A stretch of 64,000 nucleotides of DNA from Kitasatospora fiedleri (GCF_948472415.1 NZ_OX419519.1:372001-436000), one strand, 5' to 3'. Shown: positions 19,799 to 26,716, counted from the first letter of the stretch. Made by a program: numbers and translations. The notes: generated by a model from the sequence alone, not told the origin.

Positions 19799-20179
19799 AT
19801 GGTGCGTATCTTCGGCCGGGAGCCGGCCTTGTGGCTGGCGCTCGTCGCGTCCGCCGTCAAGCTCGTCGCCGCGTTCGGCCTCGACCTGTCCGTCGACCAG
19901 CAGGCCGTGCTGAACGCCGCGGCGGCTGCGGTCGTCGGTGTCGTGGTGGCGTTCGTCGCGCGTGACGCCCTGTTCGCCCCGGTGCTCGGCGCGATCCAGG
20001 CTGTGGTGGCGCTGGCGGTCGGTTTCGGGCTGAACTGGAGTTCGGACCAGCAGGCCATCGTCATGACCGCCGCTACCGCGCTGGTCGCCATGTTCACCCG
20101 CACCCAGGCCATCGCGCCGGTCTCCGCGTCCGCGGCGCCCGCCCCGTCGACCACCGAGGCGGACGTCTACGGTGGATGA
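19799..20179 (+). CDS. Holin-like membrane protein
   Basis: 126 residues begin one base after the endolysin stop. Hydrophobic segments lie at ~9-28 (LWLALVASAVKLVAAFGLDL), ~35-57, ~60-80 and ~85-98, with a short Ala/Pro/Thr tail. Size, several membrane helices and direct coupling to the endolysin make this the best holin candidate. Two duplicated phrases, LDLSVDQQAV and LNWSSDQQAI, suggest an internal duplication of a two-helix unit. Confidence 0.78.
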   Translation: MVRIFGREPALWLALVASAVKLVAAFGLDLSVDQQAVLNAAAAAVVGVVVAFVARDALFAPVLGAIQAVVALAVGFGLNWSSDQQAIVMTAATALVAMFTRTQAIAPVSASAAPAPSTTEADVYGG

Positions 20180-20651
20180 GGCTGGGGGGATCAGCGTGCT
20201 CCAGGGTGGCGCGGCCGGCCTGCTCGCTCTGGTCGTCCTGCTGATCCTCACCGGCCGGCTTATCCCCAGACGTACGTACGACGACGTGCGCGAGGAGCGG
20301 GACATGTGGCGGGCCGCGTTCCGGGAGTCGGAGGCGGCCCGCGCGGTGGAGCACGAGCACGCGGTGACGGCGGTGGAGGTCGGCCAGACGGCGGTGCAGG
20401 TGCTGCGTGCGCTGCCCACCCCGGAGGGGTGGACCATGCTTCGGCGGATCAGGGCGTGGTGCGGTCGTAGTCGCCGGGTGACGCCGGGGCAGCAGGCGGC
20501 CCGGTCGGCGTTGTATCGGGCGGAGTGTGACCGGTTGGAGGCGGAGGGGCGGGCGCCGGTGGCGGCGGAGGTGGCGCGCGAGTTGCGTGCACTGCGGGTT
20601 GAGAACCACTTCGCAGAGCGGATTCGCCTGAGCTTGGAGGGAGGGCGCTGA
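20172..20651 (+). CDS. Membrane-anchored coiled-coil phage protein
   Basis: The GTG start overlaps the holin stop. The first ~35 residues carry one membrane helix (GGAAGLLALVVLLILTGRLI). The next part is a charged coiled coil (RTYDDVREERDMWRAAFRES), and the C-terminal half is basic and helical. Similar single-helix proteins follow holins in Streptomyces phages; a spanin-like role is not expected in Gram-positive hosts, so the function is open. Its TGA overlaps the next start. Confidence 0.68.
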   Translation: MDEAGGISVLQGGAAGLLALVVLLILTGRLIPRRTYDDVREERDMWRAAFRESEAARAVEHEHAVTAVEVGQTAVQVLRALPTPEGWTMLRRIRAWCGRSRRVTPGQQAARSALYRAECDRLEAEGRAPVAAEVARELRALRVENHFAERIRLSLEGGR

Positions 20652-20977
20652 TGGTGGCGTTGGATGCGGCTCAGCTGGCGAACGTGTCGGCGTCGGCGCT
20701 GGTGGCGGTGGCTGCCGGGTCGGCGGCGGTGATGTACCACGTGCGGGCGCCGTGGCGTAGGTCGCGGATAGGGCGTCACATCATGGCGGTGACGGTCGCA
20801 GTGGGCCTGCTGGGCCTGTACACGGTGTTGATCACGCTGGTGTGGCCGTCGGGCCCGGCGGCGGCGGTGCTGCGGTTCGGCCGGTGTGTGCTGCTGGTGG
20901 TGCTGGCCGGGTTGATGGTGCAGCGGGTCCGGTTGGTGGTCGACGCCCAACGGGAGCCGCCGGAGGAATCTCCTTGA
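20651..20977 (+). CDS. Small membrane protein of the lysis cluster
   Basis: This 108-residue product has three hydrophobic helices: SASALVAVAAGSAAVMYHV, MAVTVAVGLLGLYTVLITLV and AAAVLRFGRCVLLVVLAGLM. It is coupled to the gene before it by a TGATG overlap. It may be a second holin or antiholin. A strong terminator follows 27 nt downstream, closing the late operon. Confidence 0.66.
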   Translation: MVALDAAQLANVSASALVAVAAGSAAVMYHVRAPWRRSRIGRHIMAVTVAVGLLGLYTVLITLVWPSGPAAAVLRFGRCVLLVVLAGLMVQRVRLVVDAQREPPEESP

Positions 20978-21004
20978 TCGCGTTGCGGGTAGCCGCAGAG
21001 TGAT

Positions 21005-21032
21005 GCCCCGCTCGGCTTCGGCCGGGCGGGGC
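21005..21032. terminator. Terminator between late operon and minus-strand small genes
   Basis: GCCCCGC and GCGGGGC enclose an inner CGG/CCG stem and a CTTC loop, followed by TTTCG. It lies between genes converging from both sides and can serve both. Its right half (GCCGGGCGGGGCTTTCG) is repeated at ~21,357-21,373 behind the next small gene. Confidence 0.78.
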
Positions 21033-21049
21033 TTTCGTCGTGCCTGGGG

Positions 21050-21280
21050 TTAGAGGTCGACGCGCAGGTACTCGAACCCGTCGGGGATCTCGTCGTCGTC
21101 CTCGGTGTTGAGGTAGACCAGTTCGTCGGGGTCGTCCGGGCCGTAGCCGATGCTGTCGAGCCACGCCTGTACGTCGGGCCGGTCGAGGAGGCCGGGGATG
21201 TCGGGGCAGCCGGGGTCGGCGAGTTCGTGGCCGGGGACGGTGTCGCCGGGGGCGGCGGAGATCAGCCAGATGGTGGGCAT
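21050..21280 (-). CDS. Small acidic protein, unknown function
   Basis: I start at the ATG at 21,280 because GGAAGGAACC lies just upstream, giving 76 residues beginning MPTIWLISAAPGDTV. The protein is acidic (YGPDDPDELVYLNTEDDDEI) with no membrane segment. It belongs to a run of four small minus-strand genes in the prophage right arm. No family is recognised. Acidic small phage proteins are sometimes DNA mimics or anti-defence factors, but nothing here shows that. Confidence 0.6.
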   Translation of the reverse strand: MPTIWLISAAPGDTVPGHELADPGCPDIPGLLDRPDVQAWLDSIGYGPDDPDELVYLNTEDDDEIPDGFEYLRVDL

Positions 21281-21385
21281 GGTGGTTCCTTCCGTGGGTG
21301 CTGGCGGGGAACCCTCAAGGGCTGATGATGGGCCAGCGTAGCGCCGGTCAGGCAAGGCCGGGCGGGGCTTTCGGAGCGTCTGGGG

Positions 21386-21643
21386 TCAGGCGAGGTCGGT
21401 GGCGGTGACGGTGGCGGCCGGGGCGTCCGACTCGTCAGCGTTCCAGACGATCACCCGGAGCAGGGGGCGCCCGTCGGTGTCGACGGCCTGGGCGTCGTTG
21501 TCGTAGGTCCAGCGGTCGAGGACGTTGCGCCCGTAGTCGGCGGCGGTGCCGTCGTGGTCCTCGGCGGCGTCGGCGAGGATGATGGTCTGCCAGGTCGGGT
21601 TGGCGGCGGTCTCGGTGCTCTCGATGGCGTGCAGGTAGCGCAT
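21386..21643 (-). CDS. Small hypothetical protein
   Basis: The ATG at 21,643 is preceded on the minus strand by GAAGGGACCCACC. The 85-residue product begins MRYLHAIESTETAANPTWQT and ends APAATVTATDLA, with an acidic middle (ADAAEDHDGTAADYGRNVLD). It has no membrane segment or known motif. It lies in the same minus-strand operon as its neighbours and probably shares the promoter at 22,235-22,263. Confidence 0.58.
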   Translation of the reverse strand: MRYLHAIESTETAANPTWQTIILADAAEDHDGTAADYGRNVLDRWTYDNDAQAVDTDGRPLLRVIVWNADESDAPAATVTATDLA

Positions 21644-21672
21644 GGTGGGTCCCTTCGGGTGCTGGCGGGTGA

Positions 21673-21891
21673 TCAGGCGAGGTCGGTGCGGGCACCCCGG
21701 CCGGGGCGGGCCGCCTTGGCGGTGCGTACGTCCCCTGCCCGGTAGCGGGCGGTGACCCTGCCGCTGTCCGGGTCGGGGGCGTACTCGGCGGCCTTCACGC
21801 CCCAGCGGGAGAGTGTGCGCCGGGCGGAGTCGGGGGTGGCCGCGCCCAGGTAGTCGGCTGCTTGGGCGGCGGTCCACAGTTCGTCGCTCAC
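21673..21891 (-). CDS. Small DNA-binding protein (MerR/excisionase-like HTH)
   Basis: A 72-residue product whose N-terminus ELWTAAQAADYLGAATPDSA is a winged-HTH opening of the kind seen in excisionases and MerR-like small regulators: W-T-x-x-Q-A-A-D-Y-L-G, then a turn and RRTLSRWGVKA. The C-terminus is basic (RTAKAARPGRGART). Excisionases commonly sit in such small-gene clusters of integrated elements. Its start overlaps the end of the gene before it. Function as excisionase or regulator is inference. Confidence 0.7.
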   Translation of the reverse strand: MSDELWTAAQAADYLGAATPDSARRTLSRWGVKAAEYAPDPDSGRVTARYRAGDVRTAKAARPGRGARTDLA

Positions 21892-22187
21892 TGCTCGCCG
21901 TAGGCGGCGGCGAGAGCTTCGCGGATGGCGTCGGCGGTCTCGTCGCTGATGGTCAGCCAGCAGTAGACGTCGAGGTCGCGGGGGTTGTCGACGAGGAGTT
22001 CGGGGCGCATCGGCTCGGTGGCGAGGATGGTGTCGTCGCCGTCGATGTCAACGATTTGGGCGAGGAAGGCGTGGATGTCGCCGTGGGCCTGGGCCCGGGT
22101 GAGGCCGTAGGTGTCGACGGCCTCGTCGAGGAGGTCGTAGCTGTGGACGGAGCGGCCGGGGATGCGGCTGGCGATGTCGGTGGTCAT
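21888..22187 (-). CDS. Small hypothetical protein, first gene of minus-strand operon
   Basis: The ATG at 22,187 follows AAGGAGCCCACCACC and gives 99 residues (MTTDIASRIPGRSVHSYDLL ... TISDETADAIREALAAAYGEQ). The protein is acidic and helical with no membrane segment. It is the promoter-proximal gene of the right-arm operon, directly below the palindromic operator. Its stop overlaps the HTH gene's start by 4 nt. Streptomycete integrative elements often carry such small proteins, but I know no function. Confidence 0.65.
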   Translation of the reverse strand: MTTDIASRIPGRSVHSYDLLDEAVDTYGLTRAQAHGDIHAFLAQIVDIDGDDTILATEPMRPELLVDNPRDLDVYCWLTISDETADAIREALAAAYGEQ

Positions 22188-22234
22188 GGTGGTGGGCTCC
22201 TTGTGGCCGGCGGTGGGTGCTGCCTTCGAGAACA

Positions 22235-22263
22235 ACTATGCCTCACGTGAGGCAAGGTTGCAA
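22235..22263 (-). promoter_or_regulatory. Promoter with palindromic operator
   Basis: On the minus strand TTGCAA (22,258-22,263) and CATAGT (22,235-22,240) are exactly 17 bp apart, a good sigma-70-type promoter. The perfect palindrome GCCTCACGTGAGGC (22,240-22,253) fills the spacer and touches the -10. It is placed to drive the minus-strand operon beginning at 22,187 and to be shut by a dimeric repressor bound at the palindrome. One of the nearby HTH proteins is a candidate. Confidence 0.68.
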
Positions 22264-22314
22264 GTGGGCGATCCACCCATCACTGTCCGTCAGAAGTGCT
22301 ACGGTGAAACCGCT

Positions 22315-22495
22315 TTACTCCCCGCACGCGCGGGGATGGTCCGACGTTGGAGTCCACACAGCCCTGCTCCCCGCCCTCGCGGGGATGCTCCAACCTTGAA
22401 CCGCGTCCAACACTGCTCCCCGCGCCTGCGGGGTTGGTCCGTCGATGGGCCTAGGTGCATCGACAGCCCTTTCCCGCCTTCGCGGGGATGCTCCG
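22315..22495. CRISPR. CRISPR-like mini array with four degenerate repeats
   Basis: Four 29-nt units at 22,315-343, 22,364-392, 22,413-441 and 22,467-495 share CTCCCCGC-N4-GCGGGG(A/T)TG(G/C)TCC, the palindromic core of type I-E repeats in streptomycetes. The intervening segments are 20, 20 and 25 nt, not the 32-33 nt of working I-E arrays, and each repeat differs from the others. No cas gene is visible in the window. It could be a relic, a short guide-like RNA source, or a phage-borne set of solitary repeats. Confidence 0.62.
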
Positions 22496-22540
22496 TAGCC
22501 CTTTTTTCGAGGCGCTTTGGGCCCGCGCTCGCGGCAACAC

Positions 22541-22572
22541 ACCGCCCCGTCTCCTTCGGGAGGCGGGGCGGT
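22541..22572. terminator. Strong hairpin terminator
   Basis: ACCGCCCCG and CGGGGCGGT pair perfectly with an inner CTCC/GGAG stem and a TTCG loop. It separates the CRISPR-like array from the minus-strand gene ending at 22,592 and probably ends that gene's transcript; it would also stop plus-strand reading through the repeats. Confidence 0.75.
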
Positions 22573-22591
22573 TCCGTGCGTCCAGGCCCGG

Positions 22592-22909
22592 TCAGGCAGC
22601 CGTCGTCGGCAGCGCCTCGACGTCCACCGACGTGAACACCACCGGCTCCCCGGTGCCCTCGTCCCGCCCGTACTGGGTGTGCACCGCGACCACCCGAACC
22701 CGATCCCAGTGCAGCCCGATCACGTCTCCCACCGCCGGAAGCGGGATCGGGCCCTGCGAGTACCAGCCCATCAGCTCGATCGGTCCCGCCGGGTCGAGGG
22801 CCACGAACGTGATGCCGTGCCGGATCGGCACCACGGCCCGCGCTTCGGGCATCGACGCCTCGGCTCGCCCGATCTCCTCGAACACCGCCAGCACGTTCTT
22901 CTCGCTCAT
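22592..22909 (-). CDS. Hypothetical protein (105 residues)
   Basis: Starts at ATG 22,909 and begins MSEKNVLAVFEEIGRAEASM, with a beta-rich middle (IELMGWYSQGPIPLPAVGDV) and LHWDRVRVVAVHTQYGRDEG. No signal peptide, membrane segment or catalytic motif is visible. The GDVIGLHWDRVRVV stretch resembles a small SH3-like beta barrel. It is downstream of a broken helical gene on the same strand. The family is not recognised. Confidence 0.62.
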   Translation of the reverse strand: MSEKNVLAVFEEIGRAEASMPEARAVVPIRHGITFVALDPAGPIELMGWYSQGPIPLPAVGDVIGLHWDRVRVVAVHTQYGRDEGTGEPVVFTSVDVEALPTTAA

Positions 22910-22968
22910 GCCGGCAGGATGCCAGCCCGGGCGCGGCGGCGGGCGAGTTTCGCGAGACCGGTCCGATC

Positions 22969-23220
22969 AGGCGGCTGCCGCGACGGCCTCGCGGGCCCCG
23001 TCCCGCAGCGCCTGCAGCGTCTGCGCGTGGCAGCCCTCGACACGGGCGTGCTCCAGCACGGGGTGGAGGCGCACGGCGTCCGCCGCGGCCAGGTATGCGG
23101 CACGGGCGGCATCCACGTCACCGCCCCGCAGGCCGCGGCCTCCAGGGCCCGCGCGGCATCGAAGGCGGCGCGTCCCAGATCGCGCAGGTCATCGGGGAGG
23201 TCCAGGGGCTTCGGCCCCCT
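22969..23220 (-). pseudogene. Helical hypothetical protein, frame broken, start unresolved
   Basis: Two minus-strand frames join into one helical Ala-rich protein: PKPLDLPDDLRDLGRAAFDA upstream and GDVDAARAAYLAAADAVRLH downstream, ending GAREAVAAA at 22,969. One G is missing from a G-run near 23,118. No ATG, GTG or TTG is in frame before the first recognisable residues, so a second error or a CTG start is possible. The function is unknown. Confidence 0.42.
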
Positions 23221-23261
23221 GGCAGTGTAGGCCGCGGCGCCCCCGTGGGATGATCACCGCC

Positions 23262-23792
23262 ATGAGCGAGTGGACCGTGCACGGCAGCCGCCCCATCTAC
23301 ACAAGCCCCTGGGTCGAGCTCGACCTCGTCGACGTCGAACCCCCCGGCCGCGACCGCTACGAGCACCACCTCGTTCGATTCGCCCCCGTCGCCGCCGTCG
23401 TGGTCCTCAACGACCGCGACGAGGTGCTGATGATGTGGCGCCACCGCTTCGCCACCGACACCTGGAACTGGGAGATCCCCTCGGGCATCGTCGAGGACGG
23501 GGAGTCCCTGGAGCAGGCCGCGATCCGGGAGGTAGAGGAGGAGACCGGCTGGCGCGTCGCCGCGGTCGAGCCCCTCGCCTACAATCAGCCCATCGGCGGC
23601 ATGAGCAACGCCGAGCACACCACGTTCCTGGCCCGCGGGGCCGAGTACATCGCGCCACCCGTCGACACCCACGAGGCCGACCGGATCGAGTGGATCCCCC
23701 TCGACCGCATCCAAGGAATGATCGACCGTCGGGAGATCGTCGCCGGCGTCGCCGTGGTCGGCCTCCTGCAACTCCTCGCCCGCCGCCCCTAA
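23262..23792 (+). CDS. Nudix hydrolase
   Basis: This 176-residue protein starts at ATG 23,262. The Nudix box runs GIVEDGESLEQAAIREVEEE then TGW (G-x5-E-x7-R-E-x-x-E-E-x-G), with the upstream WNWEIPSG strand and downstream PIGGMSNAEHTTFLARGAEY typical of ADP-ribose or nucleoside-diphosphate-sugar hydrolases. It lies inside the integrated element; in the streptomycete element pSAM2 the Nudix protein Pif blocks redundant transfer, so a mobile-element role is conceivable. Its stop overlaps the stop of the convergent regulator. Confidence 0.88.
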   Translation: MSEWTVHGSRPIYTSPWVELDLVDVEPPGRDRYEHHLVRFAPVAAVVVLNDRDEVLMMWRHRFATDTWNWEIPSGIVEDGESLEQAAIREVEEETGWRVAAVEPLAYNQPIGGMSNAEHTTFLARGAEYIAPPVDTHEADRIEWIPLDRIQGMIDRREIVAGVAVVGLLQLLARRP

Positions 23793-25219
23793 CCCTCCAA
23801 CTCCGGAGCGGCGGGCGGCTGGACCAGCTCGCGCAGCTCGGCGACGGCCACACCCCGGGCCGCCCGGGCCGGAACAGCGGCCAGCACCTCGCGGGCCCGG
23901 GACACCACGATGCCGGTCCGGTGCTCGTCGGGCAGCGACTCCAGCGCGTCGACGCCGACCTGAGCGCCGGTGGTGATCTCACCGACACCGATCAGCCCAT
24001 CGGCCTGGTCCAGGGCGATCAGCGCCCGGTCGAGGCGCTCGGCGGGCGAGTACAGGGTGAGCGCCTCGTCGAGCGCCAGGTGCGCGCGCCGGGTGTCGCC
24101 GAGCGCGGTGTGCATGCTGCCCACGTGCCAGCGCAGTTGGCGCAGGGTGTAGCCGTAGGCGAGGTCGGCGGTGTGCCGCTCGTCCAGGCGCTCGAACGCC
24201 CGGACGGCGATAGCCATGGCGGCCCGGGCATCCTCGTCCCGGCCTAGCCGGGCCAAGGAGCGGGCCTCCAGGGCCGGGGCCCACGCGGCGGTGGCGCACA
24301 CGGTGGAGCCGGCCACCATGCGGGCCCGCTCGGCCAGCCGGGCGGCAGCAGCCGGGTTCCCCCCGTAGAACGGGATCACGGCCTCCCGGCACAGCAGCCA
24401 CGCCCGCAGCGCCCGGTCACCGGTCTCCTCCGCGGCCAGCTGCGCGACCCGGAACCACTCCCGCGCCTCCCGCTGCGAGCCGAGCGCCACCAGCGCCATG
24501 CCGGCCGCCCCGGCGAGCTGCGCGGCCACATGGCACAACCGGCTGCGCCGGTCGGCCGGCTGGCGGCGGGACAGCACCTGCTGCACCTCGACGAAGTCGA
24601 GCACCGCGCCGCCGAGCATCCGCGCCGGGGGGACGACCTGGTACGCCTGGCCGAGTTCGGCGGCCGACCGTTCCAGCTGGTCGATGGTCGTTTCGGCCAG
24701 CCCGTCGGAGAGGGTCTCCGCCATGCCCTGCCGGGCGCCGGCCAGAGCGTGGAGCACGTGCCCCGGGATGGCCGGACCGAGGCCGCCCAGCAGGTCTTGC
24801 AGTATCGCCCGCTGCTCTGCCGACGCCGCCGTACTGCCGCGGCGTACGACCTGCCCGGAGAGCGGCGGGCGGGCGCCGCCCGGGTCGTCGGGCTGGCCGG
24901 CGGGGGTGTAGTCGCGCCCCCATCCGAGCCGGTCGGGCCGGGTCCGGTAGAGCTCGCACAGCCCGTCGAGGTGGGTCTCGCCGGGGCGCACGGACCCGGT
25001 CTCCCAGCTGGACATCTGCTGCACCGTCACCGGCGCCCTCAGATCGCGGTAGGCGGCGCACGCCTGCGCGAGGGTCCACCCGCGGGCCAGGCGATGCGCC
25101 TGGGCGAGGGAGACCTCGGCCTGCTCGGAGATCCGCTGGACCAGGGCCCATGGGGACCAGCCGTCGACGTCGGCCGTGGCGCGTAGCTGGGCGGCGGTAC
25201 TCCGGGCGCTGGGCCGCAT
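23789..25219 (-). CDS. XRE-type regulator with TPR-like C-terminal domain
   Basis: I start at ATG 25,219 behind AGGAGCCCCTC, giving 476 residues. The N-terminus has an unusual XRE-type HTH (~25-90: LAQAHRLARGWTLAQACAAY, then VQQMSSWETGSVRPGETHLD). From ~150 on there are TPR-like helical pairs (REWFRVAQLAAEETGDRALR, AWAPALEARSLARLGRDEDA). This architecture is common in streptomycete regulators that sense peptides or partner proteins. It faces a divergent two-gene operon across a 230-nt region with inverted repeats and converges on the Nudix gene. Confidence 0.85.
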   Translation of the reverse strand: MRPSARSTAAQLRATADVDGWSPWALVQRISEQAEVSLAQAHRLARGWTLAQACAAYRDLRAPVTVQQMSSWETGSVRPGETHLDGLCELYRTRPDRLGWGRDYTPAGQPDDPGGARPPLSGQVVRRGSTAASAEQRAILQDLLGGLGPAIPGHVLHALAGARQGMAETLSDGLAETTIDQLERSAAELGQAYQVVPPARMLGGAVLDFVEVQQVLSRRQPADRRSRLCHVAAQLAGAAGMALVALGSQREAREWFRVAQLAAEETGDRALRAWLLCREAVIPFYGGNPAAAARLAERARMVAGSTVCATAAWAPALEARSLARLGRDEDARAAMAIAVRAFERLDERHTADLAYGYTLRQLRWHVGSMHTALGDTRRAHLALDEALTLYSPAERLDRALIALDQADGLIGVGEITTGAQVGVDALESLPDEHRTGIVVSRAREVLAAVPARAARGVAVAELRELVQPPAAPELEG

Positions 25220-25294
25220 GAGGGGCTCCTGCTGCAAGGGGGTGAGTGGCGGTGAGTTCACCGTAGCGCCGCACGCCGGGCGCTGTGGGCCGTC

Positions 25295-25349
25295 GTCATC
25301 ATGCCGTCGCGATGGGGCGGGTGGCTCGTCATCGCAACGCCGTGATGAC
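25295..25349. promoter_or_regulatory. Repeated GTCATC operator-like sites
   Basis: GTCATC-N10-GATGAC forms an inverted repeat at 25,328-25,349, and a further GTCATC lies at 25,295-25,300, all in the divergent region between the XRE-TPR gene and the small plus-strand genes. The spacing is plausible for a dimeric repressor controlling both sides. Confidence 0.5.
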
Positions 25350-25451
25350 CTTCGGTTTTCGCGGCCGGGCCGTCATTGCCCGGGCCTGGGCGTTGGCCGA
25401 CTCTGATCCTGCACCGCTTGGTGCCGCTCCCCGGCGATCAGAGGAGTACCC

Positions 25452-25625
25452 ATGAGCACGACGACGCGACGGGCCCGCATCCCGTGGCCGCCGGACCCCG
25501 ACGAGCACCGGCCGTGCAAGGTCTGCTCCCGCTGCGTGTCCGGCACCGGCCGCGACCGCGACCCCGACGCCTCCGACTGCTATGTGGACTGGCTCGAAGC
25601 CGCCACCGTCCGGCGGTCGGCGTGA
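25452..25625 (+). CDS. Small Cys-containing protein (57 residues)
   Basis: The ATG at 25,452 follows AGAGGAGTACCC. The product begins MSTTTRRARIPWPPDPDEHR and contains CKVCSRC and a later Cys in ASDCYVDWLE, a possible small zinc site. Tiny proteins of this sort paired with a second small gene are found next to XRE-TPR regulators in streptomycetes. Its stop overlaps the next GTG (GTGA), so the two are translated together. Function unknown. Confidence 0.66.
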   Translation: MSTTTRRARIPWPPDPDEHRPCKVCSRCVSGTGRDRDPDASDCYVDWLEAATVRRSA

Positions 25626-25834
25626 GCGGCCAGCAGCCCGGCTGCTACCGGGCGGAGCGGCTGAAGGTGTCCGCCGCCGGCGTGCAGCTGTGGGGCGTGC
25701 GCGCCCCGGACGGCGAGTGGCTGCTGTCGATGGGCCAGCCGGAGTGGCACCTCAGCGAGACGACCGCGCTGCGGATCGCCGACGAACGCAACCAGGCCAA
25801 GGGCCTGCTGCCGGCCGGCGACGCCCGACCGTAG
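25622..25834 (+). CDS. Small hypothetical partner protein (70 residues)
   Basis: The GTG at 25,622 is coupled to the preceding gene. The protein begins MSGQQPGCYRAERLKVSAAG and contains LWGVRAPDGEWLLSMGQPEW, a small beta-rich segment, followed by a helix (TALRIADERNQAKGLLPAG). No known motif. Together with the gene before it this looks like the target operon of the divergent XRE-TPR regulator. Its stop abuts the minus-strand XRE gene. Confidence 0.62.
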   Translation: MSGQQPGCYRAERLKVSAAGVQLWGVRAPDGEWLLSMGQPEWHLSETTALRIADERNQAKGLLPAGDARP

Positions 25835-26059
25835 CTACTCGGCCTCCGGCTCGTCCTCGTCGCGGAACAGGCGCCAGGCGGGAACGCCGAGCGCGTCGGC
25901 GACGACGAGGTAGGCGGCCAGGGACGGAGCCTGCCCTCCGGCTTCCATGCGGCCGATCGTGTTCCGGTGCAGGCCCGTGCGCTCGACGAGGTCTTCTTGG
26001 GTCCAGCCGCGGTCCTCTCGTAAGGACTTGATGCGGCTGGCGATCACCTGCAGTTCCAT
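25835..26059 (-). CDS. Small XRE-family HTH regulator
   Basis: A compact helix-turn-helix protein: IASRIKSLREDRGWTQEDLV, then ERTGLHRNTIGRMEAGGQAP and a C-terminal ALGVPAWRLFRDEDEPEAE. I give the 74-residue form from ATG 26,059; a GTG at about 26,096 would add 12 residues (PFKIHLPVHLLM) and neither start has a strong ribosome site. Size and fold fit a Cro/CI-like prophage repressor or plasmid-type regulator. It faces the noncoding right end of the element. Confidence 0.78.
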   Translation of the reverse strand: MELQVIASRIKSLREDRGWTQEDLVERTGLHRNTIGRMEAGGQAPSLAAYLVVADALGVPAWRLFRDEDEPEAE

Positions 26060-26372
26060 CAGCAGGTGTACGGGCAAGTGGATCTTGAATGGCACCCGTC
26101 TAACGCTGCCCCGGCGCAACCGGAATGTCCGCACCTTATTGTGTGCATCTGCGGCTCCATCCGGGTAGCATCCCGCGCACGGAGCCACTCTGTGTCACGA
26201 ATCGCCGAAGCTGTGCAATCGCAAATCCGTTCGATAAACTGCTCCACCCGCCCGCCAAACGGCCGCCTTCCAGGACCTTGTGCGGGATGCACACATGCGG
26301 AATCGTGGATACCTCCACTCCGTCAACTATCCCTGTGGGTACGGGCGGTAACACTCGACCCTGCAACGACGA

Positions 26373-26400
26373 AGGCCCGACCGATGAGTCGGCCGGGCCT
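26373..26400. terminator. Hairpin, AGGCCCG stem
   Basis: AGGCCCG-A-CCGA-TGAG-TCGG-C-CGGGCCT makes a long stem with one mismatch pair and a 4-nt loop. No coding gene ends nearby on either strand, so what it terminates is unclear; it may insulate host from prophage transcription. Confidence 0.6.
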
Positions 26401-26511
26401 CCCGATCGCCCGCCGGCAGCGCCCGTTCAAGCCGGGCACTGTCGGCGGGAGTACGGGTCGGTCGGATGTATCTCGCGTGGGAGACGCGTCGGCATCCTAC
26501 TGACCCACCGA

Positions 26512-26550
26512 ACCGCCTCGTACCCCCTCGGCCGGGGGGCGCGAGGCGGT
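26512..26550. terminator. Hairpin, ACCGCCTCG stem
   Basis: ACCGCCTCG pairs with CGAGGCGGT, with an inner CCCCC/GGGGG stem, giving a strong terminator-like structure 170 bp before the host dehydrogenase remnant. It may stop transcription crossing the right junction. Confidence 0.65.
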
Positions 26551-26716
26551 TCTGCGTGCGCTCCCCTGGGGAGAGTCTGGGGAGTCGCCCCACTCGGGGA
26601 GCGTCCGGGGAGACGCGGCCCGAGGAAGCCAGGGGTCGCGTGAGGAACTGTGAGGAACCTTCCCATGCAGGTCGACACCCCTGAGCGACCATCACTGCAC
26701 GTCATCACCCCCCGGC

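Larger units (their letters stand above)
1..26716. mobile_element. Integrated siphovirus prophage (right part)
   Basis: Terminase, portal, minor capsid, scaffold, capsid, connector, tail tube, chaperone, tape measure, tail tip, amidase and holin-like genes follow one another on the plus strand in the classic siphovirus order from base 1 to 20,977. Small minus-strand genes, XRE regulators and a Nudix gene follow. At 26,717 the sequence becomes the 3' coding end of a 3-hydroxybutyryl-CoA dehydrogenase gene, which I take as the right junction. No integrase, replication gene or left end is in the window. The exact core site cannot be set without the other junction. Confidence 0.88.
26060..26716. 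other. Non-coding right end of the element
   Basis: I find no convincing gene here. The segment carries two strong hairpins, a cluster of GGGGAG(A/T/C) repeats at ~26,565-26,617 and a direct repeat GTGAGGAAC at 26,640-648 and 26,650-658, then a stretch leading into the dehydrogenase remnant at 26,717. The base composition drops relative to flanking genes at ~26,100-26,350. It is the expected place for the attachment-site arm. Confidence 0.55.

Noticed and set aside
1..20977. Prophage decay as explanation for the broken genes
   Set aside because: The same one-base losses occur in host genes such as prpD, mmsA and EcfA-A', and every protein resumes intact after the break.
22315..22495. A standard working CRISPR array
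   Set aside because: Repeats are degenerate, spacers are only 20-25 nt, there are four units and no cas genes are in view. I keep it as CRISPR-like only.
26380..26480. A tRNA gene as phage attachment site
   Set aside because: Hairpins are present, but no T-loop GGTTCRA consensus or cloverleaf can be drawn, and the protein-coding remnant at 26,717 explains the junction better.
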